This document shows, piece after piece, positions 6,949 through 13,591 of a stretch of 13,961 bases of DNA. Within the stretch, counting starts at the first letter, position 1; the number at the start of each line of letters is the position of its first letter. Source of the stretch: an uncultured Desulfuromonas sp. (lineage in GTDB: Bacteria > Desulfobacterota > Desulfuromonadia > Desulfuromonadales > Trichloromonadaceae); the NCBI GenBank assembly GCA_937982495.1, contig CALJLX010000569.1, forward strand, positions 1 to 13,961, written 5' to 3'. The translations under genes and the position numbers were made by a program. The notes under the pieces are model-generated. The model was not told where the DNA came from. It did not search any database and worked only from the letters and a program-made list of their open reading frames with translations.

Positions 6949-7392
6949 TCAGCCTCGCCTCTCGACAATCAACGTATTCCCGGAAACGTCCTTGACGAAG
7001 ACCCGATCGCCGATGGTGACCGGTTGTTCGCAGATAAAGGGCCATTCGTCGGAACCGAGCAGGGGTTTGGCGAAACGGACGGTGCCCCGCCGCCCTTCTT
7101 CGGGGGCGCCGATGACCTGGCCGCTCTCCCCGACAATGGCCTCGCGGGAGAGGCCCGCCTTGGTGCGGTCAGTCATGCGCGGCTTGAGAAAGCGGAACCA
7201 GAGGAAGGTGAAGAGGCCGGAAGCGATGGCCCAGATGAAGATCTGCCAGCTCAAGGCCAGCTCGTCGAAGAGCAGGAGCAGTCCGCCGACCAGCAGGGCG
7301 CCGAGGCCGAACCAGAAGATGGTGAAGCTGGGGATGAAAAGCTCGGCTAGGATCAGCAGCAATCCCAGGGTCAGCCAGTGCCAGTAGAGCAT
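6949..7392 (-). CDS. nfeD: Short NfeD-family membrane protein (no protease domain)
   Basis: A 147-aa protein with about three to four membrane helices in residues 4-70 (LTLGLLLILAELFIPSF, FWFGLGALLVGGLLLLF, WQIFIWAIASGLFTFLWF). A soluble C-terminal part (about 85-147) has the NfeD OB-fold pattern: GESGQVIGAPEEGRRGTVRF, GDRVFVKDVSGNTLIVER. It lacks the ClpP-like protease domain of long NfeD proteins, so it is the short YbbK/NfeD1b type that partners stomatins and helps organise or regulate SPFH assemblies. ATG 7392 has a strong AAGGAGG site 9 bases upstream. It is the first gene of the minus-strand chain NfeD, SPFH, YcgN-like, DsbC-like, MFS. Confidence 0.88.
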   Translation of the reverse strand: MLYWHWLTLGLLLILAELFIPSFTIFWFGLGALLVGGLLLLFDELALSWQIFIWAIASGLFTFLWFRFLKPRMTDRTKAGLSREAIVGESGQVIGAPEEGRRGTVRFAKPLLGSDEWPFICEQPVTIGDRVFVKDVSGNTLIVERRG

Positions 7393-7454
7393 CGTATCAT
7401 CCCTCCTTGTTATGAAAATGAAACTCTCCCGCAGTTGCGCGGCTTGGGCTCGAC

Positions 7455-7475
7455 GGGCGTGGTTGACGACCGCCC
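7455..7475. other. Small inverted repeat in the divergent NfeD/bpt intergenic region
   Basis: GGGCGTGGT (7455-7463) pairs with ACCGCCC (7469-7475) with one bulged base and a 5-base loop. It lies between the divergent nfeD and bpt starts and may be an operator or an mRNA leader hairpin; no T-run follows on either strand. Confidence 0.25.
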
Positions 7476-7505
7476 GGGTCTTGTGCGATGCTGGCCGCCC
7501 TCATC

Positions 7506-7534
7506 AAAATGACTAATCTTTCCGATTCTGTCAA
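7506..7534 (-). promoter_or_regulatory. Possible promoter of the NfeD/SPFH operon
   Basis: On the minus strand a perfect TTGACA (7534-7529) is followed after 17 bases by CATTTT (7511-7506), a weak -10. It is 114 bases before the nfeD start and overlaps the bpt leader. The -35 is convincing, the -10 is not. I found no comparable candidate for bpt in the other direction. Confidence 0.3.
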
Positions 7535-7545
7535 GGCGGCCGTCG

Positions 7546-8253
7546 ATGCGCTTAATCCAACCTCCGCAGCTTGAAGAGCCCGGCGACTGCCCCTATCTTC
7601 CCGGGCGGAAAAAACGCTACGAATTTTTTCTCGCCGGTCAACTCGACGGTGTCGAACTCTCCTGCTATCTGGCCGAGGGTTGGCGCAAGTTCGGTCTCTA
7701 CTATTTTCGTCCCGCCTGTCCCGATTGCCGCGCCTGCACCCCCTTGCGGATTCCCGTGGCGGAATTCACCCCCACCCGGGAACAGCGCCGGGTCTTGAAA
7801 AGAGCCGCGTCCCTTGGGGTAAACTTCGGGCCTTTGCAACTGAGCGACCGCGCCTACGCCATCTATCGGGAGCATGCCCGGCGGCGCTTCGGGCTGGAGG
7901 CCAATCCCGAGGAGTTCCTGCTCAATTTCTATCTGCCTTCCTGTCCCGCCATGCAGTCGGAGATCTTCGTGGGGGAAGAGACGGCCGGAATCGGTTATCT
8001 CGATATCGGCGCCGACTGTCTGAGCAGCGTCTATTTTGCCTTCGATCCCGCCTATGCCGCTTATAATCCGGGCACCTTCAGCATTCTCAAAGAGATCGAG
8101 CAGGCCCGCGCGCTGGGGTTGAACTGGTACTACCTCGGCTACTATGTGGCCGAATGCCGTTCCCTGGCCTACAAGGACCGTTTCCGCCCTCGCCAGCACC
8201 GTGACTGGCGGACGGGGCAGTGGCGCACGGTCGACATGTCTCCCCATCCCTGA
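7546..8253 (+). CDS. bpt: Bpt: aspartate/glutamate leucyltransferase (N-degron pathway)
   Basis: A 235-aa protein of the bacterial arginyl/leucyl-tRNA-protein transferase family, full length for the group. The N-terminal ATE domain shows DCPYLPGRKKRYEFF (14-28) and the Cys cluster FRPACPDCRACTPLRIPV (54-71; Cys58, Cys61, Cys64), with Cys15 conserved upstream. The C-terminal GNAT-like domain contains YREHARRRFG (107-116), SSVYFAFDPAY (160-170), and YLGYYVAECRSLAYKDRFRP (196-215). Bpt moves leucine from Leu-tRNA to proteins with N-terminal Asp or Glu, marking them for ClpS/ClpAP; neither partner is in the window. ATG 7546 gives the usual family N-terminus (RLIQPP); only a weak AAGG lies upstream. 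The gene is monocistronic, divergent from nfeD and convergent with the 473-aa gene. Confidence 0.93.
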   Translation: MRLIQPPQLEEPGDCPYLPGRKKRYEFFLAGQLDGVELSCYLAEGWRKFGLYYFRPACPDCRACTPLRIPVAEFTPTREQRRVLKRAASLGVNFGPLQLSDRAYAIYREHARRRFGLEANPEEFLLNFYLPSCPAMQSEIFVGEETAGIGYLDIGADCLSSVYFAFDPAYAAYNPGTFSILKEIEQARALGLNWYYLGYYVAECRSLAYKDRFRPRQHRDWRTGQWRTVDMSPHP

Positions 8254-8266
8254 TGTATTCTCCCTC

Positions 8267-8340
8267 CGGCCAAGCGGCCCTTCGACTACGCTCAGGGAAT
8301 CGCTTGGCCGAAGGGCCGAAACGAAACCTTTCGATGGCCC
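8267..8340. repeat. REP-like nested palindrome cluster between convergent genes
   Basis: Three nested or overlapping inverted repeats fill this gap. CGGCCAAGCG (8267-8276) pairs perfectly with CGCTTGGCCG (8301-8310). GGCCCTTCG (8276-8284) pairs with CGAAGGGCC (8309-8317), a competing fold. GGGCC (8313-8317) pairs with GGCCC (8336-8340) around an inner CGAAA/TTTCG hairpin (8322-8333). The centre contains CCTTCGACTACGCTCAGG, a motif type seen as a widespread extragenic repeat in many bacteria. The position between two stop codons fits a REP-like element or bidirectional terminator, though no T-run is present. Confidence 0.6.
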
Positions 8341-8344
8341 ACCC

Positions 8345-9766
8345 TTACCAGGCGGCCATGCGTTTGCGCTGGACCACGGCGAAGCGCGCGAAGACTCGTT
8401 CCGATTCGTAGGACATGCCGATGCCCACCATGTCGAAGATTCCGCCGAACCGCGCATCGCCGCCGGCCAGGGCCATACGGTGTCCGTCCCGTTGCAGCAT
8501 GTAGCCGTCGAAGTGGGTCCAGATCGGCTGTTGCCCCCAACCCTGCCGTTCCCCGGCGCGCAGGTGAAGATCGGGGGGGATGCAGACCAGTCGGAAATCG
8601 GTGGGCGAAAGACCGAGTTTTTCGATGATGGCGACCCCCCGGGAGCTCAAGGCCTGCTCGATGGTCAGGCGGCTGAGCTGGGCGCGGCGGGGCAGGCCCA
8701 GGGCTTCGAGCAGGGGGGTGACGGGAGGTTCCTGTCCCGGCCGCGGGTCGGGAAAGTCCTCGGCGAGAAAATCTTCCGCCACAAGGGAAGGCAGGTAGCG
8801 GCTGCCGCCGGAGCTGATGAACGGGTGAATCATGAACATGCGGATCCGCTCCTTCATCGCTTCTGGAGTGTCGGCGGGGAAGGTCGCCTGTCCGACCCGT
8901 TGGGCTTCCCCCGCGGGCCCCATTTCGCCACCGATGGCGGGATGCCAGGCCAGTCGGCAGAGGTGGCCGTAGCGGTCGCGCCAGGAGTCGGCGTGCATCG
9001 GCACCAGCCCCAGCGCGGCGGCGGCTTCGAGAGTTTCGCGGGGGAAGTTCAGGAGAAAGTCCTCGACCTTTTGGCTGGGCGACTCCCCGCCGAGAGTTTC
9101 CGAGGGGATGGCGGTCTTTTCGCCCAGTTCGGCGAGCTGCTCCGAAAGCTCGCGCAAACGCTGGAAGTCCCCCCGGTTGAAGGCATCGAGGGCTTCTTGC
9201 TGTAATTGGACGCTGGCCAGAGGTCCGTTTTCGTGATGGGTTTCGTCATCATCGGACAAGGGCAGCAAGCTGAAGGTCTGACGACGAACTTCATAAAAAG
9301 CTTTCCAGGCCGGGTCTTCTTCGCTTAGGCGCAGCAGCCCCTGCAAGGTTTTTCCCTGGAGATCGCTCAGGCCGGTGCCGGTGACGCCGGCAAAACCCTG
9401 CAATCCCGGAGAGAAGGGATCGACGGGGACGAGCGGGTTGTCGTAAAGCATCTGTCCCAGCTCGATCAGCGAGCGGCGGCTGTCGACCTTTTGCCGCAGA
9501 GCCTCCAGGCGCCCGCTCAATTCCCGGGTCAGATCCCAGTCCGCCCGTTCCATGGCTTCGCGGATCTGCTCCGGCAGCCGGGCGGCGCCGGCTCGTTCCT
9601 TCTCCAGGGCGCGGTAGTCGGCGAGAGAGAGCAGGGGGGTCACCAGCCGGCGGGCGCGTTCGAGATAAAGATCCCAGTAAAGGGTATCGGCCTTGGCGGT
9701 GGTCAGTAGCCGGCGAATGAGGGCCGCTGCCTGGTCCCGGTCTGTTGTTTTGCTGTGGGTGTTCAT
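8345..9766 (-). CDS. Unrecognised 473-aa soluble protein coupled to the KefB-type antiporter
   Basis: I do not recognise the family. The protein is 473 aa with no signal peptide or membrane segment. The N-terminal half is mostly helical and rich in Arg, Leu and Glu. Two 26-residue helical segments are alike: residues 68-93 and 192-217 share the pattern A-x2-R-x-D-x4-RELS-x2-L-x2-L-x2-K (about 11 identities). The C-terminal third (from about 300) is more mixed, with FMIHPFISSGGSRYLP (311-326), RLVCIPPDLHLRAGE (392-406) and a Gly-rich ALAGGDARFGGIFDMVGIGMSYESER (432-457). Start ATG 9766 follows GGAG by 7 bases and is preferred to TTG 9787, which would overlap the antiporter stop. The gene starts 17 bases after the antiporter stop, so the two are probably co-transcribed; a role in regulating or assisting the antiporter is only a guess. 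Confidence 0.8.
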   Translation of the reverse strand: MNTHSKTTDRDQAAALIRRLLTTAKADTLYWDLYLERARRLVTPLLSLADYRALEKERAGAARLPEQIREAMERADWDLTRELSGRLEALRQKVDSRRSLIELGQMLYDNPLVPVDPFSPGLQGFAGVTGTGLSDLQGKTLQGLLRLSEEDPAWKAFYEVRRQTFSLLPLSDDDETHHENGPLASVQLQQEALDAFNRGDFQRLRELSEQLAELGEKTAIPSETLGGESPSQKVEDFLLNFPRETLEAAAALGLVPMHADSWRDRYGHLCRLAWHPAIGGEMGPAGEAQRVGQATFPADTPEAMKERIRMFMIHPFISSGGSRYLPSLVAEDFLAEDFPDPRPGQEPPVTPLLEALGLPRRAQLSRLTIEQALSSRGVAIIEKLGLSPTDFRLVCIPPDLHLRAGERQGWGQQPIWTHFDGYMLQRDGHRMALAGGDARFGGIFDMVGIGMSYESERVFARFAVVQRKRMAAW

Positions 9767-9783
9767 CTCTTCACTCCGGTGGA

Positions 9784-11757
9784 TCAAGGGTTTACGGGTC
9801 TTCCCTCGGCTAAATCCTGAAAGGCGGTCAGTTGCTCCGGTTCGCCCATGACCCCGACCAGGTCGTTGGCGGAAAACCGGAAGTCAGGCGGGGGATTGGT
9901 CTGCATTTCCCCCCGGCGCAAGACGCCGACGATGGAGGCGCCGGTGTGGCTGCGAACGCGCAATTCACCGATGTTTTTCCCGAGCAGGGGACTTTCGCCG
10001 CTCAGGGCGACCCAGGAAAGTTCGAGCAGGCGGGTAGCATCCTGTAGCTGGGTGATCGCCTGATAGCCCAGTTCCCCTTCGTAGAGGGGGGAGTAGAGCT
10101 CGCGGCGGACGGCGTCGGTGTACCACTGGATTTTGTTGACCGGCATGTTCAGGTAGAGCAGGGCCTGGCGGGTGAATTCGAGGCTGGCTTCGAATTCCGG
10201 CTGAACCACCTGATAGACCCCCTCCTCGTGCAGCAGTTGCATCTCCTCGATGCTGGAAGCACGGGCGATGATGCGCAGTTCCGGGTTCAGGGCATGCACC
10301 TGGGTGGCGACCGCCGAAGCGGTCACCGCCACCGGGGTGGTGATGAGCAGCAGCTTGGCCCGGTGGATTTCCGCCGCCTCCAGTACCACCGCATGGGTGG
10401 CGTCGCCGAAGACGGTGGGAAAACCGTCATCCTTGGCCTGCTCCACCCGCCAATGGTTGAGTTCGATGATGACAAAGGGAATATCGAGGCGTTGCAGGAC
10501 GTTGGCCAGATAGCGTCCGACCCGGCCGCCGCCGGCCAGCACCACGTGGTCGCGCAGGCCTTGATCGGGAATGTTCATGGTCTGCAGGGGCTCATGTTTG
10601 AAGCGGCTCTTGCGCAGGGCGTAAATCGGGGCGGTCAGGGAAGAAAACAGGGGGGTCAGCAGCATGGTGACGACCGCTACCGTCAGCGTCAGGGAGTAGA
10701 GCTCCTGGCTGATGGAGTCGGTGGCGATCCCGACCCGGGCGAGCACGAAGGAGAATTCCCCCACCTGAAAAAGGCCGAGGCCGGCGGCCAGGGGGACGAC
10801 GTTGACATACCCGAAGGCGCGGGTGACGGCGGCGAAAATCCCGGCCTTGGCGAGAATCACCAGAGCGACGATGGCCAGCACCTGGCCGAAATGGGAAAGG
10901 AGAAAGGCGGGGTCGAGCAACATGCCCACCGAGGTGAAGAAGAGCAGGCCGAAAATATCCCGCAGGGGAATGATGTCGCTCAGGGCCTGATGGCCGTAAT
11001 CCGATTCGCTCAGGATCATGCCGGCGACGAAGGCGCCGAAAGCGAAGGACAGGCCGAAGAGATAGGTGCCGTAACCGATTCCCAACCCCATCGCGGTGAT
11101 CGCCAGGGTGAAGAGTTCCCGGGAGTTCCAGGCGGCGACCCGTTTCATCAGCCAGGGAATCAGGCGGGTGCCGACGACGACCATCAGCACCAGGAAGATC
11201 GTCGCCTTGACCGCCGCAACCCCGAGAATCGGCAGGCCCGCCGCCGGGTTTTTCAGCTGCGGCAGCACGATCATCATCGGCACGATGGCCAGATCCTGGA
11301 CGATGAGCATACCGATCATCACCCGGCTCGACAGGGTGCCGAGAATCCCCTGATTCATCAGGGTCTTGAGCACGACCATGGTGCTCGACAGGGAAATCAG
11401 TCCGCCGAACCAGAGGGCCGCATCCCGCTCCCACCCGAAAAAGCGGCCAATGGCGTAGCCGAAGGCCATGGTCAGCAGAATCTGGATCGGTGTGCCGATC
11501 AGCGCGACCTTGCGCACCGGTTGCAGCTCTTTCAGGGAAAATTCCAGGCCGAGGGCGAAGAGGAGCAACGCCACGCCGATTTCGGCGAGCAGTTCGATGT
11601 CGTGGGAATCGGAGATGGAGATGCCGCCCGTATGCGGACCGACCAGCACCCCGGCCAGAATGTAGCCGAGAATCAGCGGCTGTTTGAGTCGTTGGGCGAT
11701 CAGTCCGCCGATCAGGGCGGCGACGACGATGACGACAATATCCGCGGCAATTCCCAT
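9784..11757 (-). CDS. KefB/KefC-type cation:proton antiporter with RCK domains
   Basis: A 657-aa protein. Residues 1-380 hold about 12-13 membrane helices of the CPA2 Na+/K+:H+ exchanger fold, with ILGYILAGVLVGPHTGG (29-45), LLLFALGLEFSLKEL (64-78), LSSTMVVLKTL (123-133) and the transport-site region IVQDLAIVP (152-160, Gln154-Asp155). Then an RCK_N/TrkA-N domain (about 403-520) contains the nucleotide-binding loop LAGGGRVGRYL (407-417) with Glu432 closing strand 2. An RCK_C/TrkA-C domain is near 575-645. It should exchange K+ or Na+ for protons across the inner membrane, gated by nucleotide or glutathione-type ligands; whether it is KefB/C-like or a Ybal-like antiporter cannot be settled. 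ATG 11757 is chosen for the standard MGIAADI start, although only a weak ribosome site precedes it; an upstream 27-codon extension looks non-coding. Confidence 0.92.
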   Translation of the reverse strand: MGIAADIVVIVVAALIGGLIAQRLKQPLILGYILAGVLVGPHTGGISISDSHDIELLAEIGVALLLFALGLEFSLKELQPVRKVALIGTPIQILLTMAFGYAIGRFFGWERDAALWFGGLISLSSTMVVLKTLMNQGILGTLSSRVMIGMLIVQDLAIVPMMIVLPQLKNPAAGLPILGVAAVKATIFLVLMVVVGTRLIPWLMKRVAAWNSRELFTLAITAMGLGIGYGTYLFGLSFAFGAFVAGMILSESDYGHQALSDIIPLRDIFGLLFFTSVGMLLDPAFLLSHFGQVLAIVALVILAKAGIFAAVTRAFGYVNVVPLAAGLGLFQVGEFSFVLARVGIATDSISQELYSLTLTVAVVTMLLTPLFSSLTAPIYALRKSRFKHEPLQTMNIPDQGLRDHVVLAGGGRVGRYLANVLQRLDIPFVIIELNHWRVEQAKDDGFPTVFGDATHAVVLEAAEIHRAKLLLITTPVAVTASAVATQVHALNPELRIIARASSIEEMQLLHEEGVYQVVQPEFEASLEFTRQALLYLNMPVNKIQWYTDAVRRELYSPLYEGELGYQAITQLQDATRLLELSWVALSGESPLLGKNIGELRVRSHTGASIVGVLRRGEMQTNPPPDFRFSANDLVGVMGEPEQLTAFQDLAEGRPVNP

Positions 11758-12059
11758 AAGTTCAGAGGATCTCGATAAAAGATGAAGGTTGCGGGACGCA
11801 GGGCGGTTTGGCGGCGAATAGTCCAATGATGCTAACATTTTTTCATCGGAGACGCACCCCGGGATTTGCTTTCTTCTCCTTCTTGACCGGCCGCGGGCAC
11901 CGGTTGCGGTAGCGGTATGATCGCCTGACTACCCTGGGGAAAAGGGGATTAATCTGCCAAAATCGGGTATGATTTACAAAATAACGTTATGCCGGAAACC
12001 CCTTTCCCATGGAGGGAAGCGGCCGGCGAAAGATTCCCGGATTCCGGCTGGAGGGGCTT
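11758..12059. promoter_or_regulatory. 302-base divergent intergenic region, weak promoter candidates
   Basis: This gap separates the divergent antiporter and carbonic-anhydrase-like genes. For the plus direction TATGAT (11968-11973) is a good -10, but no good -35 lies 16-18 bases upstream. The perfect 10-base palindrome ATAACGTTAT (11981-11990) lies where transcription would start. For the minus direction TGTTAGCAT (11837-11829) is an extended -10 candidate 72 bases before the antiporter ATG, again with a weak -35. The ribosome site of the plus gene, GGAGG at about 12051, is clear. No RNA gene or open frame of interest is seen. Confidence 0.35.
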
Positions 12060-13121
12060 ATGAATATTCATCACCGACCGATCGCCGAACGTATCGCCTG
12101 GTTGCACGACCTGGCGCGACGGCATACGACTGAATTTCGCAGTCCCGAGGCCTGTCTGGCGCGGGAGCGTTATCGGGCCTTGCATCCCACGGCGGTGATG
12201 GTGCTGAAGTGCATGGACGGCCGCATCAATATTCCCGTCGCCACCCACACTCCGCCCGGGCTGATCCAACCTTTCCGCAATCTCGGCGGCATGTTCGACC
12301 TCGGCTGGCCCCATCTCGGCGAGGTGCTGGCCGCCGATGTCCTGCGCATGGTGAAAGCCGGTCGCCGGGTACTGATTTTCATCACCTATCATTTCTCCCG
12401 GGGGGATGTGCACCGGGGGTGCGCCGGGTTCGGTTACGACCAGGCGGCGGCCCTCGCCCATTGCCGGGAAATCCGGCGACAGGCCGAGCATATTTTCGGC
12501 AGCGGCCACGACACCGTCTATCCGCTCATTTGCGGCTTCGAGACGGACGAGGACGCCCTGCTGATTCATGGCCGGGACGGCGATGTCCTCGACCTCGCGG
12601 AGTTTCCCCGGGAGCGGGAAGCGGAACTGCCGCTGCGTCTGGGCAAGCTCTTTCCGGATATGGCCGAACAGATGCAGGTCGATCTGGCCCGTTTGCTCCG
12701 GGGGAATCTGCGCTGGATCGCCCAGGTGCGTCAGACTCCCCGCGCCCTCGATATCGAACATCGGGAGTGGATGATCTGTCTGGGGCGCGGCTTCGATTTT
12801 CTCCACACCCCTAATCTGGCGCTGATCATCGGACCGTACAGCCCCGACCTGGCCGACCCGATCCGCAAGGCCGCCGGCATCATCGAAAACAACATGCGTG
12901 CCGGACGGATTCCCGACGACGGTTTTCTCCTTTTTGCCTCGGTCCCCTATGACGAGATCGGCATGGATCGGTCGCGGGCCGAGTTGAAATCGCGCTTTCT
13001 CGCCGATTTCGCCGCCGGGGTGATCGGCGGCGAGTTTCCCGACCTGGCCGACCGGATGCACCGGCAGGTGGCGGTTCTTTCCTGGCATTCCCGGGAGTTG
13101 GAAGTGTTGGAGGTGGAGTGA
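12060..13121 (+). CDS. Beta-carbonic-anhydrase-like protein of unusual length
   Basis: A 353-aa protein. The core reads VLKCMDGRINIP (49-59): Cys51, Asp53 and Arg55 match the CxDxR of beta-carbonic anhydrases (CMDSRI). PFRNLGGMF (71-79) resembles their RNAGN stretch. VLIFITYHFSRGD-VHRGCAGFG (104-125) supplies His118-x2-Cys121, equivalent to the HxxC zinc ligands; His111 is a second possible ligand. These would form a Cys2-His zinc site catalysing CO2 hydration. At 353 aa it is much longer than typical beta-CAs (about 200-230 aa). The C-terminal half (about 180-353) has no second motif and could be a degenerate second domain, as in the carboxysomal CsoSCA proteins. No signal peptide is present. 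ATG 12060 has GGAGG 5 bases upstream; a 17-codon longer start at 12009 lacks this. The fold is likely; activity is unproven. Confidence 0.7.
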   Translation: MNIHHRPIAERIAWLHDLARRHTTEFRSPEACLARERYRALHPTAVMVLKCMDGRINIPVATHTPPGLIQPFRNLGGMFDLGWPHLGEVLAADVLRMVKAGRRVLIFITYHFSRGDVHRGCAGFGYDQAAALAHCREIRRQAEHIFGSGHDTVYPLICGFETDEDALLIHGRDGDVLDLAEFPREREAELPLRLGKLFPDMAEQMQVDLARLLRGNLRWIAQVRQTPRALDIEHREWMICLGRGFDFLHTPNLALIIGPYSPDLADPIRKAAGIIENNMRAGRIPDDGFLLFASVPYDEIGMDRSRAELKSRFLADFAAGVIGGEFPDLADRMHRQVAVLSWHSRELEVLEVE

Positions 13122-13123
13122 AC

Positions 13124-13155
13124 GGCTCGCGCCGAATTTAGCCGGGTCGTGAGCC
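13124..13155 (+). terminator. Possible stem-loop after the carbonic-anhydrase-like gene
   Basis: GGCTCGCG (13124-13131) pairs with CGTGAGCC (13148-13155) with one G-U wobble around a 16-base loop, 3 bases past the stop codon. The plus-strand side is not followed by a T-run, and the downstream -35 starts immediately after it, so termination is uncertain. Confidence 0.4.
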
Positions 13156-13184
13156 TTGACAGACAATATGGTTATTTATATATT
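13156..13184 (+). promoter_or_regulatory. Strong sigma70-type promoter of the thioredoxin-like/ccdA genes
   Basis: Perfect TTGACA at 13156-13161 and TATATT at 13179-13184 (five of six -10 matches) are separated by exactly 17 bases. The stretch from 13160 to 13200 is strikingly AT-rich in an otherwise GC-rich region. Transcription would start near 13191, about 19 bases before the lipoprotein ATG, leaving a short leader that holds GGAGG. Confidence 0.8.
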
Positions 13185-13209
13185 CAATAAAATTTTTTCG
13201 GAGGTTGTC

Positions 13210-13581
13210 ATGTTCAAAAAAGTATTTTTAGTTCTTCTGTCTCTTTTCGTCATGGGCTGTTCCGAAGGGGATAAAGTACCCGCCACCGTTTCGAATGACG
13301 GCGCCGGTCCTCAGTTGCTATTTTTCCTTGATCCCAATGGCGGTCCCTGTATGATGCAGGGCCGGATCCTGGCGAGTATGGAGGAAGAGTTGCGCGACCT
13401 AGCCGTCGTTCGGGAGATTCGCACGACGGTCCCCGAGGATCGCCCGCTCTTCGGGCAATTCGGCATTCGCGGTCTGCCCTCGTTGATCCTCGTCGACGCT
13501 GGCGGGAAAGAGATCCGCCGCCTGCCTCCGGGCGTCAAGAGTGCCGAGGAAATCCGCTTTTTGCTGAATGAGCTGAAATAG
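13210..13581 (+). CDS. Thioredoxin-fold lipoprotein with a single active-site cysteine
   Basis: A 123-aa protein. The N-terminus is a lipoprotein signal peptide (MFKKVFLVLLSLF then VMGC, lipid-modified Cys17), so the mature protein is membrane-anchored outside the cytoplasm. The rest has a thioredoxin-like outline: LLFFLDPNGGPCMMQGRI (36-52), then the cis-Pro loop IRGLPSLILVD (86-96, Pro90) and a final helix (110-122). DPNGGPC aligns with the WCGPC motif, so the first Cys is replaced by Gly44 and only Cys47 remains. It could relay or accept electrons from CcdA through a mixed disulfide, or act without disulfide exchange. ATG 13210 with GGAGG 5 bases upstream is preferred to a longer frame from 13156, which would lie across the promoter and lack a signal peptide. 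ccdA starts 10 bases after its stop. Confidence 0.8.
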   Translation: MFKKVFLVLLSLFVMGCSEGDKVPATVSNDGAGPQLLFFLDPNGGPCMMQGRILASMEEELRDLAVVREIRTTVPEDRPLFGQFGIRGLPSLILVDAGGKEIRRLPPGVKSAEEIRFLLNELK

Positions 13582-13591
13582 GGAATTTTAC

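Noticed and set aside
7509..7574. 21-codon open frame overlapping the start of bpt (possible leader peptide)
   Set aside because: It begins ATGACTAATCTT and ends just inside bpt, but has no ribosome site and no regulatory codon run; probably chance.
8144..9205. 353-aa plus-strand open frame running from the end of bpt into the 473-aa gene
   Set aside because: It crosses the palindromic spacer and both gene ends, starts inside bpt without a ribosome site, and has shadow-like composition. The minus frame here has GGAG-ATG and operon context.
10228..11778. 516-aa plus-strand open frame opposite the antiporter
   Set aside because: Low-complexity Gln/Gly/Asp/His-rich translation, the typical reverse image of a membrane-protein gene; the minus strand encodes a clear antiporter.
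11949..13166. 405-aa minus-strand open frame opposite the carbonic-anhydrase-like gene
   Set aside because: No ribosome site or domain; the plus-strand frame has a strong ribosome site and metal-site motifs.
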